A DNA stretch of 64,000 nucleotides, from contig NZ_JABFCS010000001.1 in assembly GCF_013087525.1 (NCBI RefSeq), positions 1,736,001 through 1,800,000 of the forward strand, written 5' to 3'. This document shows positions 8,603 through 18,961 of this stretch, in pieces. Every line of letters begins with the position of its first letter. Within the stretch, counting starts at the first letter, position 1. Both the position numbers and the translations under genes were made by a program. The DNA is from Ramlibacter montanisoli (GTDB lineage Bacteria; Pseudomonadota; Gammaproteobacteria; Burkholderiales; Burkholderiaceae_C). The notes below the pieces were generated by a model, which saw only the letters and a list, made by a program, of their open reading frames with translations, was not told the origin of the DNA and did not search any database.

Positions 8603-9718
8603 ATGGCTGAACGCGTGATCCCGCTGGTCGACCAGCGCCTGACGGCGCTGCGCGCCGCCCTGCCCGCGCAACCCGTCGCCGCCACCGGACTGGTGGCCGA
8701 CACGCTGGGCCGGCCGTTGCGCGACCTGCGCATCAGCGTCACCGACCGCTGCAACTTCCGCTGCAGCTACTGCATGCCCAAGGAGGTGTTCGACAAGGAC
8801 TACCAGTACCTGCCGCATGCCTCGCTGTTGAGCTTCGAGGAGATCACGCGCGTGGCGCGCCAGTTCCTGGCCCACGGCGTGCGCAAGATCCGCCTCACCG
8901 GCGGCGAACCGCTGCTGCGCAAGAACATCGAGATCCTGGTGTCGCAGCTGTCCGAGCTGCGCACGGTCGAAGGCACGCCGCCGGAACTGACGCTCACCTC
9001 CAACGGCTCGCTGCTGGCGCGCAAGGCGCGGGCGCTGAAGGACGCCGGCCTGCAGCGCGTGACGGTCAGCCTCGACGGGCTGGACGACGCCGTGTTCCGC
9101 CGCATGAACGACGTGGACTTCCCGGTCGCCGAGGTGCTGGAAGGCATCGCGGCGGCGCGCGAGGCGGGCCTGGGGCCGGTCAAGGTCAACATGGTGGTCA
9201 AGCGCGGCACCAACGACCACGAGATCCTGCCGATGGCGCGCCACTTCCGCGGCACCGGCATCGTGCTGCGCTTCATCGAATACATGGACGTGGGCGCCAC
9301 CAACGGCTGGCGCATGGACGAAGTCATGCCGTCCGCCGAAGTGCGCGAGCGGCTCGCCTCCGAATTCGCGCTGACCGCGCTGGAAGCCGCCGCGCCCGGC
9401 GAAACCGCGGAGCGCTGGGGCTACGCCGACGGCGCCGGCGAGGTCGGCTTCATCAGCAGCGTGACCAAGGCCTTCTGCGGCGACTGCAACCGCGCACGCC
9501 TGTCCACCGAAGGCAAGCTCTACCTCTGCCTGTTCGCCAGCAACGGCTGGGACCTGCGCTCGCTGGTCCGCGGCGGCGCCTCCGACGAGGAACTGGCCTC
9601 CGCCATCGGCCACATCTGGCAGGGACGCTCGGACCGCTACTCCGAGCTGCGCGGCACCATGGCCGCCGACCCCGGCACCGGCGGCCGCCGCGTGGAGATG
9701 AGCTACATCGGCGGATAA
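8603..9718 (+). CDS. moaA: GTP 3',8-cyclase MoaA
   Basis: This radical-SAM enzyme carries out the first step of molybdenum cofactor synthesis, rearranging GTP to 3',8-cyclo-GTP. At 371 residues it is slightly longer than usual because of an N-terminal extension. The N-terminal [4Fe-4S] site is [10 protein letters not shown] (CxxxCxxC) near residue 50. LTGGEPLLR follows near residue 97. The C-terminal cluster Cys are in [11 protein letters not shown] and [10 protein letters not shown]. The chain ends YIGG, the Gly-Gly tail needed by MoaA. mobA follows by seven bases and moeA overlaps mobA, so the three form an operon. Confidence 0.97.
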   Translation: MAERVIPLVDQRLTALRAALPAQPVAATGLVADTLGRPLRDLRISVTDRCNFRCSYCMPKEVFDKDYQYLPHASLLSFEEITRVARQFLAHGVRKIRLTGGEPLLRKNIEILVSQLSELRTVEGTPPELTLTSNGSLLARKARALKDAGLQRVTVSLDGLDDAVFRRMNDVDFPVAEVLEGIAAAREAGLGPVKVNMVVKRGTNDHEILPMARHFRGTGIVLRFIEYMDVGATNGWRMDEVMPSAEVRERLASEFALTALEAAAPGETAERWGYADGAGEVGFISSVTKAFCGDCNRARLSTEGKLYLCLFASNGWDLRSLVRGGASDEELASAIGHIWQGRSDRYSELRGTMAADPGTGGRRVEMSYIGG

Positions 9719-9725
9719 TCCGCCG

Positions 9726-10340
9726 ATGATTTCCAAGGAAGACGTGACCGGCGTGATCCTCGCCGGCGGCCGCGGCTCGCGCATGGGCGGGGTCGACAAG
9801 GGCCTGCAGAATTTCCGCGGCATGCCCATGGGGATGTTCACCCTGATGCGCCTGGCACCGCAGGTCGGCGAGGTGATGATCAACGCCAACCGCAACCTGT
9901 CCGCCTACGAATCCTTCGGCGTGCCGGTCTGGCCCGACGGAATCGGCGACTACGCGGGCCCGCTGGCCGGCTTCCTGACCGGCCTGGAGCACTGCGAAAC
10001 CGAATACCTCGTCACCGTGCCCTGCGACACCCCGCTGTTCCCGCAGGACCTGGTCGCACGGCTGGCCGAGGCGCTGGAACGCGAGGACGCCGAGATCGCG
10101 ATGGCGGCGGCGCGCGAGGACGACGGGCAGGTCCGCTCGCAGCCCGTGTTCTCGCTGATGAAGCGCGAGCTGATGGAAAGCCTGGTGCGCTTCACGCAGG
10201 GAGGCGGCCGCAAGATCGACGCGTGGACGGCGCAGCACCGCACCGTGCTGGTTCCCTTCGACCGCGAAGGCGACGCGCCTTCCGGCTTCTCCAACGCCAA
10301 CACGCTCGCGGAGCTGCACCAGCTGGAAGAGAAGCGATGA
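9726..10340 (+). CDS. mobA: molybdenum cofactor guanylyltransferase MobA
   Basis: MobA transfers GMP from GTP to the molybdopterin cofactor, giving the bis-MGD form used by DMSO-reductase-type enzymes. The 204-residue length is standard. The nucleotide-binding signature [19 protein letters not shown] lies at residues 9-27. [13 protein letters not shown] near residue 70 and VPCDTPLFP near residue 98 are the expected Mg/GTP-site motifs. It sits between moaA and moeA and overlaps moeA by four bases (ATGA). Confidence 0.96.
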   Translation: MISKEDVTGVILAGGRGSRMGGVDKGLQNFRGMPMGMFTLMRLAPQVGEVMINANRNLSAYESFGVPVWPDGIGDYAGPLAGFLTGLEHCETEYLVTVPCDTPLFPQDLVARLAEALEREDAEIAMAAAREDDGQVRSQPVFSLMKRELMESLVRFTQGGGRKIDAWTAQHRTVLVPFDREGDAPSGFSNANTLAELHQLEEKR

Positions 10341-11605
10341 CGCGCAGCATCGCCGAAATCGCGGCGCAGCTGCAGGGCTACGACCCGCAGGCGCTGTCCG
10401 CCGACGGCGTCGGCGACTTCCTCTCGCGCCTGGTCGCTCCGGTCTCTGAAACCGAAAGCGTGGGCGTGCTCGACGCATTGGGGCGCGTCCTGGCGAAGGA
10501 CCTGGTCTCCCCGATCAGCGTGCCGCCGCACGACAACTCCGCCATGGACGGCTATGCCTTCGACGGCGCGCAGCTCGCGCAAGGCGCGCTGCAGCTGGAA
10601 GTGGTGGGCACGGCGCTGGCCGGCAAGGCCTGGCAAGGCAGCGTACGCCCCGGCCAGTGCGTGAAGATCATGACCGGCGCCGTGATGCCGGCCGGCCTGG
10701 ACACCGTGGTGCCGCAGGAGTTCACCAAGACGCAGGCCGACGGCCGCGTGGAGATCCCCGCCGGCCTGCTGCAGCCGGGCGACAACCGCCGCTGCAAGGG
10801 CGAGGACCTGATGGAAGGCCGCCCTGCCCTGCGCGCCGGCGAGCGCATCGGGCCGGCCGCATGCGGACTGGTCGCGAGCCTCGGCGTCCCGCGCGTCGAC
10901 GTGTTCCGCCGGCTCAAGGTGGCCTACTTCTCCACGGGCGACGAGATCCTCAGCTTCGGCGAGCCGCCGCGCGAGGGTGCCGTCTACGACAGCAACCGCT
11001 ACACCGTGCACGGGCTGCTGACGCTCCTCGGCTGCGAGGTGATCGACCTGGGCGTCGTGCGCGACGAGCCGGCCCTGCTGGAACAGGCCTTCCGCGACGC
11101 GGCCGCCCGCGCCGACGCGCTCATCACCAGCGGCGGCGTGAGCGTGGGCGAGGCCGACTTCACCAAGGCCATGATGAAGAAGCTGGGCGACGTGGCGTTC
11201 TGGAAGATCGCGATGCGTCCCGGGCGGCCGATGGCCGTGGGCCGCATCGGCCAGGCCGCACTGTTCGGCCTGCCGGGCAATCCGGTCGCCGTCATGGTCA
11301 CCTTCCTTGCCTTCGTGCGCCCCGCGCTGCTGCGCATGATGGGCGCGCGCGTGACCGAGCCGGTGCTGCTGAAGGCGCACAGCGCCGAAGCCATGCGCAA
11401 GAAGCCGGGCCGCACCGAGTACCAGCGCGGCATCGTCATGCGCACGCAGGACGGCCGGCTGGAAGTGCGCACCACGGGCAACCAGGGCTCGGGCGTGCTC
11501 AGCTCCATGGTGCAGGCCAATGGCTTGATCGTGCTGCACCACGCGCAGGGGAACGTCGCGGTCGGCGACGAGGTGGACGTGATGATGTTCGAGGGAGTGA
11601 TCTAA
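10337..11605 (+). CDS. moeA: molybdopterin molybdenumtransferase MoeA
   Basis: MoeA inserts molybdate into adenylated molybdopterin. The 422-residue protein has the N-terminal [12 protein letters not shown] motif near residue 63, KIMTGAVMP near residue 110, FSTGDEI near residue 200, the [11 protein letters not shown] motif near residue 264, and RPGRPMAVG and GLPGNPVA near residues 297-316. The start at 10337 overlaps the mobA stop. The gene ends immediately before a long imperfect palindrome (11606-11676) that separates it from a convergent gene and may terminate both transcripts. Confidence 0.96.
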   Translation: MTRSIAEIAAQLQGYDPQALSADGVGDFLSRLVAPVSETESVGVLDALGRVLAKDLVSPISVPPHDNSAMDGYAFDGAQLAQGALQLEVVGTALAGKAWQGSVRPGQCVKIMTGAVMPAGLDTVVPQEFTKTQADGRVEIPAGLLQPGDNRRCKGEDLMEGRPALRAGERIGPAACGLVASLGVPRVDVFRRLKVAYFSTGDEILSFGEPPREGAVYDSNRYTVHGLLTLLGCEVIDLGVVRDEPALLEQAFRDAAARADALITSGGVSVGEADFTKAMMKKLGDVAFWKIAMRPGRPMAVGRIGQAALFGLPGNPVAVMVTFLAFVRPALLRMMGARVTEPVLLKAHSAEAMRKKPGRTEYQRGIVMRTQDGRLEVRTTGNQGSGVLSSMVQANGLIVLHHAQGNVAVGDEVDVMMFEGVI

Positions 11606-11676
11606 CTGGGGTTCGCTGCGCTCACCACCAGCCTACGCGCCGGCAGGCTGGCGGTGAGGCAAGGCCGAACCCCAGC
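11606..11676. repeat. dispersed palindromic repeat, copy 1
   Basis: A near-perfect inverted repeat of about 71 bases fills the whole gap between the convergent moeA and BNR-repeat genes. The outer arms CTGGGGTTCG (11606-11615) and CGAACCCCAG (11666-11675) match perfectly. The inner arms (11621-11634 and 11645-11658) match with one mismatch. The same element occurs at 27311-27385 inside dnaX. It resembles REP-type intergenic palindromes and could serve as a bidirectional terminator here. Confidence 0.8.
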
Positions 11677-12763
11677 TCACGCGAACCGCACCACCGCGAT
11701 CGGCGGCAAGTCCCGCGACAGGCACTCCCACCGCTCCCCGCCGTCCTCGCTGACCCACAAGCCCCCGGTCGTCGACCCTATCGCCAGCGTCTGCCCGTCG
11801 GCCGCGCAGGCGAGGCCGTGCCGGTACACCAGGTGGTACGCATCCCGCGCCGGCAGGCCCTCGCCGTGCGCCTGGAAGCTCGCCGCGCCGTCGCGCGTGA
11901 CCGTCACCACCATGCGGCCGTCCACCGGCATGCGCTGCGCGTCCGAATGCGCCGGCACGAACCAGGCGGTGTGCGGGTCCACCGGATGCGCGGCCACCGC
12001 GAAGCCGAAGCCGCTCGGCTGCGGCGCGGGGACGTTGCTCCAGTGCAGCCCGCCGTCGGTGGAGCGGTACATGCCGCAATGGTGCTGCGCCCACAGCATG
12101 TCGGGCTGCGCGGCGCAGGCGGCGATGCGGTGCACGTCCTGGATGTTTCCGTCGAAGCGGCGCTCCTGAGGCATGTAGGCGCCGGCGTCCATGCCTTCCG
12201 AGGTGTTGGTCCAGGTGGTGCCCCCATCGCGGGTCTGCCACACGCCGGCGCAGGACACGGCGATCGTGACGTGGCCGGCGTCGCGCGGGTCCACGAGGAT
12301 CGAATGGATGCCGGCGTGGTCGTAGCCGCCGCCGAACCAGTCCTTGCGGTCCGGGCGGTACCAGAGGCTCTCGACCAGGCGCCAGCTCGCGCCGCGGTCT
12401 TCCGACACGAACAGGCCGGCCGGCATCGCCCCGGCCCACAGGCGTCCGGGGCCTGCTTCCAGCGCCCACAGCAGGTCCACCGTCAGGGGGCGTGGCATCG
12501 TCCTTCCACGGCCCTTCGGTGGGCTTGGGCGGGAAGGCGGGCGTCGCCACTTCCTCCCAGCTCGCGCCGCGGTCGCTGCTGCGCTTGAGCTTCACGCCGA
12601 AGTGGCCCAGGCGCAAAGCGGCGTACCAGTCGCCGCCCTGCGGATCGACCAGCACCTGGGTCACCGGCTCGCCCGGGAAGTGCGGCTGGCCCAGGCGCCA
12701 GCCGGCGGCCGTGCGCTGGACGACGAACAGGCCCTTGCGGGTTCCCACCTGCAGCTGCTGCAT
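11677..12763 (-). CDS. BNR/WD40-like repeat protein, sialidase fold (one frameshift)
   Basis: About 361 residues of a beta-propeller protein. The start reads MQQLQVGTRKGLFVVQR. Asp-box-like repeats occur throughout: SSDRGASWEE, SEDRGASWRL, TRDGGTTWTN, STDGGLHWSN and SEDGGERWEC. This pattern (S-x-D-x-G-x-x-W) is typical of the sialidase/VPS10-like BNR repeat, often annotated 'exo-alpha-sialidase' or 'glycosyl hydrolase', but no catalytic sialidase residues are evident and there is no signal peptide. A one-base C insertion in a C5 run near 12497 splits it into two frames; removing it reads D-D-A-T-P-L-T-V-D. It follows a ThiS/MoaD-like gene with only one base between stop and start. Confidence 0.82.
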
Positions 12764-12764
12764 C

Positions 12765-13034
12765 TCAACCTCCGGTCAGGGCCTGGATCACCATCACGCG
12801 GTCGCCGCGCTCCAGCCCGCGGTCGAGCGCGCCATCGCGCTGGAGCATGTCGCCGTTGACGAACACGGCCACGTGCTTGCGCACGCCACCCTGCTCGTCC
12901 AGCACGTAGCCCTTCAATGCGGGAGCCGCGGTGAACGCGGCCTCGAGCGCGGCGCGCACGGTCGGTGCCTGCACCTCCTGGGGCGGACAAGCCACGTGCC
13001 GCGTCAGGGCGGGTGCGAAGGTGACCGTGGGCAT
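12765..13034 (-). CDS. ThiS/MoaD-family ubiquitin-like protein
   Basis: An 89-residue beta-grasp protein ending in ALTGG. The C-terminal Gly-Gly is the residue pair that is adenylated or thiocarboxylated in sulfur-carrier proteins such as MoaD and ThiS. The core has VFVNGD and ERGDRVMVIQ blocks typical of MoaD. The ATG at 13034 is preferred to an upstream in-frame start at 13070 because it aligns with the normal family N-terminus. It may be a MoaD homologue, but its partner here is the BNR-repeat gene downstream, not moaE, so its role may lie outside molybdopterin synthesis. Confidence 0.85.
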   Translation of the reverse strand: MPTVTFAPALTRHVACPPQEVQAPTVRAALEAAFTAAPALKGYVLDEQGGVRKHVAVFVNGDMLQRDGALDRGLERGDRVMVIQALTGG

Positions 13035-13086
13035 GCGCGGGATTGCACACCCGCGCCGCGCGCCGGTCAACCGCGGACGTACGGTG

Positions 13087-16000
13087 TTACTTGGCGACCA
13101 GCTCGCCGTGGGGATGCGCCTGCTCGCGTGCCTCGGCCTTGTTGGCCCCGGGCACTTCCCTGCGCGCGAACAGCATGTACATCGTCGGCACCACGAAGAT
13201 GGTGAGCAGCGTGCCCAGGGACATGCCGCCCACGATCACCCAGCCGATCTGCGTGCGGCTCTCGGCACCGGCACCGGAGGCCAGCGCCAGCGGCAGTGCG
13301 CCCAGCACCATGGCGCCGGTGGTCATCAGGATCGGTCGCAGGCGCTGCGAAGCGGCCTTGATGATCGCCTCCACCATCTCCAGCCCCTGCTCGCGCAGCT
13401 GGTTGGCGAACTCCACGATCAGGATGCCGTGCTTGGTGATCAGGCCCACCAGCGTGATCAGGCCGATCTGCGAGTACACGTTGAGCGAGCCCCGGACCAC
13501 TTCAGCGCCAGCAGCGCGCCGATCATCGACAGCGGCACCGACAGCATGATCACCAGCGGGTCGACGAAGCTCTCGAACTGCGCCGCCAGCACCAGGAAGA
13601 TGAAGAACAGGGCCAGCACGAACACGATGGCCAGCGCGCCCTGCGAGTTGCGGAACTCGCGCGAGGTGCCGTTCAGTTCGGTGGTGTAGCCGGTCTTCAG
13701 CACCTTGCTCGCGGTCTGGTCGAGGAAGGTCAGCGCCTGCCCCAGCGAGTAGTCGGGCGACAGGCTGGCCGTGATCGACACCGAGCGCCGCTGGCCGAAG
13801 TGGTTCAGCTCGCGCGGGCTCACGCTCTCGCGCACCTTCACCAGCGCCGACAGCGGGATCATGGTGTCGTTGCGGCCGCGCACGTTGATGCCGTCGATGT
13901 CCTCCGGCGTCGAGCGGCCGCTGGCCTGCGTCTGCACGATCACGTCGTACTGCTCGGCGTCGCGCTTGTAGCGGGTGACGATGCGGCCGCCCAGCATGGT
14001 CTCCAGCGCCTTGGCCACCACTTCCACGCTCACGCCCATGTCGGCGGCCTTCTCGCGGTCCACGTCGATGCGCAAGCTCCGGCTTGTTCAGGCGCAGGTC
14101 GATGTCGGGCGAGACGATGCCCGGGTTCTTCGCGATCTCGTCCATCATCTGCCGCGCCACGCGGCTCAGGTTCTCGTAGCTGTCCGAGGTCTGGATCACG
14201 AAGTTCACCGGCCGCTCGCGGAAGCCCTGTCCGAGCGAGGGCGGCGTGATGATGAAGGCATTGACGCCCGGCAGCGAGTTGGTCTTGGGCCCCAGTTCGC
14301 GCGCCAGGTCCAGCGTGGTGCGCTCGCGCTTTTCCCAGTCGATCGTGCGGTACACCACGCTCGCCTGCGACACGGTCGGATTGCCGACGTTGGCGAAGAT
14401 GCGGTCGAATTCCTTGTAGGGCTGGCCGATCTTCTCCAGCGCCTGCGCGTAGCGGTCGGTGTAGTCCAGCGTCGAGCCGTCCGGCGCGTTGACGCTGGCC
14501 AGGATGGTGCCGCGGTCTTCCAGCGGCGACAGTTCCTGCTTCATGGTCGGCCAGACGGCAGCGATCGCCAAGGCACTGGTGACCATCACGCCGATCACCA
14601 GCCAGCGCGCCTGCAGCACCCGGCCCATGAAGGCGCCGCTGCCCGGGCGCGGCTGCCAGCGCTTGAGCAGCACCCAGCGCAGCACGCGCTCGTAGCCGCC
14701 GGACAGCGCGTTCAGCCAGCGCTCCATGTGGCCGTCGAACCAGGTCGGGTTCGGGTTGTGGCGCAGCAGCTTGGCGCACATCATCGGCGTGAGCGTCAGG
14801 GCCACGAAGCCCGACACCACCACCGAGCCGGCCAGCGCCAGCGCGAATTCCACGAACAGGCGCCCGGTGCGGCCCGGCGTGAAGGCCAGCGGCGCGTACA
14901 CGGCCACCAGCGTCAGCGTCATCGTGATCACCGCGAAGCCGATCTCGCGCGCGCCCTTGATCGCCGCCGAGAACGGGTCCAGCCCCTCCTCGATGTGCCG
15001 GAAGATGTTCTCCAGCATCACGATCGCGTCGTCCACCACCAGGCCGATGGCCAGCACCAGCGCCAGCAGCGTCAGCGTGTTGATGGTGAAGCCGGCCAGC
15101 GCCATCATGGCGAAGGTGCCGATCAGCGAGACCGGGATCGTGACGATGGGGATGATCGAAGCGCGGAAGGTCCGCAGGAACACGAAGATCACCAGCGCCA
15201 CCAGGAGGATGGCCTCGCCGATGGTCGTGTACACGTTCTTCACCGAGCGGTCGATGAACAGCGAATTGTCGTTCGCCACCTCGATGTTGACGTCCGCCGG
15301 CAGGTCCGCCTTCAGCTTGGGCATCATCTCGCGCACGCCCTCGGACAGCTGCAGCGGGTTGGCCGTGGCCTGGCGGATGACGCCCGCGGAAATCGCGCTC
15401 TTGCCGTTCAGGCGGACCCGGCTGCGCTCGTCGGCAGCCGCCTCCTGCACGCGCGCCACGTCGCGGATCTTCACCGGGAAGCCGTTGACGTTGCGGATCA
15501 CGATCTCGCCGAACTGGGCGGGACGGACCAGGTCGGTCTGCGAGGTCACGCTGAACTCGCGCTGCTGCGACTCGATGCGGCCCGCGGGCGCAGCTCAGGT
15601 TGCTGCGGCGGATCGCGTCTTCCACGTCCTGCGTGGTCAGGCGGTAGCCGGCCAGCTTGTCCGGGTCCAGCCACACGCGCATGGCGTACTTGCGCTCGCC
15701 GTAGATGCGCACGTCGGCCACGCCGGTCACCGTCTGCAGCCGCGGCTTGGCGATGCGGTTGACCAGGTCGTTGATCTGCAGCGGATTGAGCGTGTCGCTG
15801 GTGAAGGCCAGCCAGATCACCGGGAAGGCGTCGGCCTCCACCTTGGCGATCACCGGCTCCTCGATGGCCTGCGGCAGGCGGTTGCGCACGCGCGAGGTTC
15901 GATCCCGCACTTCCGCCGCCGCGGCGTCGGCATCCTTCTCCAGCCGGAAGCGCACCGAGATCTGGCTCTGCTCGGCGCGGCTGATGGAGGTGATCACGTC

Positions 16001-16231
16001 CACCGCGTCGATGCCGGCGATGGAGTCCTCCAGCGGCTTGGTCACCTGCGACTCGATCACCTCGGCCGACGCGCCCGGGTAGCGCGTCGTGACCGTCACC
16101 ATCGGCTCGTCGATCTTGGGGTACTCGCGCACCGACAGGCGCGTGAAGCTCACCAGGCCGACCAGCAGCACCAGCAGCGACAGCACCGTGGCGAACACGG
16201 GCCGCCGGATCGCGATCTCGGGCAATTGCAT
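13087..16231 (-). CDS. RND-family efflux transporter, inner-membrane pump (three frameshifts)
   Basis: Four frame segments together give about 1047 residues, the usual length of an HAE1/AcrB-type resistance-nodulation-division pump. The N-terminus is MQLPEIAIRRPVFATVLSLL. Typical motifs include REYPKIDEP, EDSIAGIDAV, the TM4 segment VVDDAIVMLENIFRH with the proton-relay Asp pair, and the C-terminal LITKHGILIVEFANQL. Breaks are near 15592, 14080 (one extra T) and 13495 (one missing G in a G run), each repairable by one base. The pump exchanges protons for drugs, dyes or solvents and needs the adaptor encoded 16 bases upstream and an outer-membrane channel that is not in this window. Confidence 0.92.
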
Positions 16232-16247
16232 GGAAAGCTCCTGGGCT

Positions 16248-17561
16248 TCAGCGGCCCTGGCTGCCGCGGCTGGTGTTGGGCCCCTGGCCCGAGCGGCTCA
16301 GGGCCGCCACCGTGCAGGGGTTGCCGGGCGCCTCGGCGGCCGGTGCGAGCGTCACGGCGGGCGGGCGGCGCAGCGCCCCTGCTTCCGCCGGGCCGGCGCC
16401 GGCCGCGGCCGTGCCGCCGTTGCCCGCCTTGAGGTCCAGCACGCGCACCGGCGTGCCGTCCTTCTGGATGCGCTGCTGGCCGGCGGTGACGACCACGTCG
16501 CCGTGCACCAGCCCTTCGAGGATCTCCACCTTGCCCGGCTGGCGGGTGCCGACCCGCACTTCCACGCGCTGCGCGATGCGCGTGTCCTGGTCGGGGCCGT
16601 CCACCAGCTTGTAGACGAACTGGCGGCCGCCCTGCGGCACGATCGCCTCCTCGGGGATCACCTTGGCGCCCTCGCGCACGCCGAACACCGGCGTCACGCG
16701 TGCGAACATGCCGGGGCGCAGGTCCAGCCGGCGGTTGTCGATGCAGCCGCGCACGCCGACCGAGCGGCCGTTCGCGTCCACCAGCGGGTCCACCGCCAGC
16801 ACCAGCGCGCTGAAGCGCCGGCCCGGCAGCGCGTCCACGTCGATCAGCGCCGTCTGGCCCGGCAGGATCTTGGTCTGGTAGCGCTCGGGCAGGCGGAAGT
16901 CCACGAACATCGCATCGAGGTCCTCGATGTTCACGATGTCGGCGCCGTCCTTGAGGTAGTCGCCCACGCTGATGTTGCGGATGCCGGCCACGCCGTCGAA
17001 GGGCGCGACGATCTTCAGCCGGGCGAGCGTGGCCCGTGCCAGGGAGAGCTTGGCCTCCGCGACCTGCAGGTTGGCGGCGCTCTCGTCGACCGCGCGCTGC
17101 GCGATGAACTTCTCTTCGACCAGCTCCTGGTTGCGCTTGTGGTTGGCGCGGGCGATGGAGACTTCGGCCTCGGCCTGCTTCACCTGCGCCAGCGGCAGCT
17201 GGTCGTCGAGCTGCACCAGCAGCTGGCCGCGGCGCACGCGCTCGGCATCGCGGAAGTTGATCTGCACCACCCGCCCCGACACTTCGGGACGCAGCATCAC
17301 GCTCTGGCGCGAACGCAGGCTGCCCACGGCCTGGGCGTCGTCGGTGATGCGCAGGGATTCGACCCGGGCCACCTCCACCTGCGGCGCGCGCGCCGGCCCC
17401 GCGGCGGCCGGCGCACTGCCGCCACCGGTGGGCGCCAGCGGCCGGGCGGCCGCGGCCTTCTCGCTCGCGGTCTGCTGCGGCTTGTGCTGGTACCACCAGG
17501 CGGCGCCGGAAGCGGCGACGATCCCGACGACGGCCACCACGCTGTAGAGGGACTTCGACAT
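16248..17561 (-). CDS. RND efflux periplasmic adaptor (membrane fusion protein)
   Basis: A 437-residue HlyD/AcrA-family adaptor. An N-terminal membrane anchor (SLYSVVAVVGIVAASGAAWW) is followed by a Pro/Ala-rich linker. The lipoyl halves flank a helical hairpin (about residues 105-190), with GRVVQINFRDAERVRRGQLL and APFDGVAGIRN as the expected lipoyl motifs. A beta-barrel and membrane-proximal domain follow, then a Gly/Ala-rich tail of about 50 residues. The ATG at 17561 directly precedes the anchor; an in-frame start at 17621 is less likely. It is cotranscribed with the RND pump and should link it to a TolC-type channel. Confidence 0.93.
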   Translation of the reverse strand: MSKSLYSVVAVVGIVAASGAAWWYQHKPQQTASEKAAAARPLAPTGGGSAPAAAGPARAPQVEVARVESLRITDDAQAVGSLRSRQSVMLRPEVSGRVVQINFRDAERVRRGQLLVQLDDQLPLAQVKQAEAEVSIARANHKRNQELVEEKFIAQRAVDESAANLQVAEAKLSLARATLARLKIVAPFDGVAGIRNISVGDYLKDGADIVNIEDLDAMFVDFRLPERYQTKILPGQTALIDVDALPGRRFSALVLAVDPLVDANGRSVGVRGCIDNRRLDLRPGMFARVTPVFGVREGAKVIPEEAIVPQGGRQFVYKLVDGPDQDTRIAQRVEVRVGTRQPGKVEILEGLVHGDVVVTAGQQRIQKDGTPVRVLDLKAGNGGTAAAGAGPAEAGALRRPPAVTLAPAAEAPGNPCTVAALSRSGQGPNTSRGSQGR

Positions 17562-17733
17562 GAATTGCTGATCCGTGGACAATACTGACGCGCGCAAGCG
17601 CTCCCCTGCGGCCAGGGTCACGTCGCAATGTAACAGCGAGTGTGCGGCCGGGCATCGGCAGTGCCCCTTACGCCCTGCGATCCGCTGCCTTTGCCCTGCC
17701 TTTTACCCGCGCTTTACAGGCTGCTGCCCGGTG

Positions 17734-18179
17734 CTAGCGCCGGTGGACGCTCGCCACGCCCATGTTGGCCAGCGCGTCCGCCCGCTCATTGCCGGCGTCC
17801 CCGTTGTGTCCGCGCACCCAGCGCCAGTCCACGACGTGCCCGCCCTGCAGGAGCAGATCATCGAGGCGCTTCCAGAGTTCCACGTTCTTCACCGGCTGCT
17901 TGCTGGCGGTCTTCCAGCCCTTGGCCTTCCAGCCGGGCAGCCACTCGGTGATGCCCTTGAGGACGTACTGGCTGTCGAGATAGAGCGTGACGGCGCAGGG
18001 GCGCTTGAGCGCCTCCAGCGCCTGGATCACCGCCATCAGTTCCATGCGGTTGTTGGTGGTGCTGGGCTCGCCGCCATACAGCTCTTGACGGTGGCGCCGG
18101 AGCGCAGGATCACGCCCCAGCCTCCCGGACCGGGATTGCCCTTGCAGGCCCCGTCCGTGTAGATCTCGACCTGGTTCAT
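17734..18179 (-). CDS. rnhA: ribonuclease HI (one frameshift)
   Basis: About 148 residues, the normal RNase HI length. The enzyme cuts the RNA strand of RNA/DNA hybrids using four acidic residues. [16 protein letters not shown] gives the first catalytic Asp; after the break come [12 protein letters not shown] (Glu), [10 protein letters not shown] (Asp) and [18 protein letters not shown] (Asp/His). A missing G near 18080 breaks the frame between VK and ELYGG. The ATG overlaps the stop of the methyltransferase gene (ATGA). The mltD-gloB-yafS-rnhA order matches the Escherichia coli neighbourhood. Confidence 0.93.
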
Positions 18180-18942
18180 TCGGTGGGAGTCAGTTCGCGC
18201 GACTCGCGGTGGCTGCGGTTGGCGATGGGGACGGGCGCGGTGGCGATGCGCTTCGGCCTGGACCAGGTGGCGCCGATCAACTTGATGCCGCGCACCCGCT
18301 TGACGGCGACGATGAAGTACACGGCGCCGAAGATCGGCCAGGAGCGCTCCCCACGGGGTCCATCCAGGAGAAGCGTTCCAGCCATTTCTCGCTGGCGAAG
18401 GCGGGCCGGTAGCAGCCGAAGCTGCTGGTCTCCACCTCGAAGGACAGCAGGCGCAGCCAGTCGCGCAGCCGCCAGTAGCCGATGAACTCCCCGGCATCGG
18501 GCAGGTAAAGCTCGCCGAACCCGAGGCGCCGGTACACGTGCGCGCGCCGCTGCCGCAGGCCCCAGAGGCTGGCCGGGTTCAGGCAGCAGATCACCACCTT
18601 GCCTTCGGGCACCAGCACGCGCTCCACCTCGCGCAGCGTGGTGTGCGGATCCAGGTTGAGCTCCAGCGAATGCGGCAGCACCACCAGGTCCAGGCTGTTC
18701 TCCTCGAACGGGAGGGCGCCGAAGTCGGTGATCAGGTCCGGCTTCACCAGGCCTTCGGCGGCCTCGGCCTCGCTGAGCGCAAGCCACTTGTGCGGCATGC
18801 GGTTGGCCTGCAGGGCGTCGAATTCGGGCAGGCCCATTTGCAGGGCGTGGTAGCCGAAGATGTCGCCCACGGCCCGATCGAACTCGGCCCGCTCCCACGC
18901 CAGCAGGTATCTGCCAGGCGGAGTCTCGAACCACTGGTGCAT
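18176..18942 (-). CDS. yafS: SAM-dependent methyltransferase, YafS-like (one frameshift)
   Basis: About 255 residues of a class I methyltransferase. The N-terminus [17 protein letters not shown], the [16 protein letters not shown] segment and the [14 protein letters not shown] segment are typical of the Methyltransf_11 group next to gloB/rnhA. A canonical GxGxG SAM loop is not obvious, so it may be an atypical or degenerate enzyme. One missing G in a G run near 18352 shifts the frame; the C-terminus continues [19 protein letters not shown]. It is divergent from gloB and overlaps rnhA by four bases. The substrate is unknown; the symbol is by synteny and family. Confidence 0.8.
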
Positions 18943-18945
18943 TCC

Positions 18946-18951
18946 TATAAT
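18946..18951 (+). promoter_or_regulatory. -10 box for gloB (near-leaderless)
   Basis: A perfect TATAAT lies only ten bases before the gloB ATG. Transcription starting about seven bases after it would leave a leader of roughly four bases. There is no Shine-Dalgarno sequence and the -35 region is weak, so gloB may be translated from a near-leaderless mRNA. Inferred from sequence only. Confidence 0.5.
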
Positions 18952-18961
18952 CCGGTCGCTC

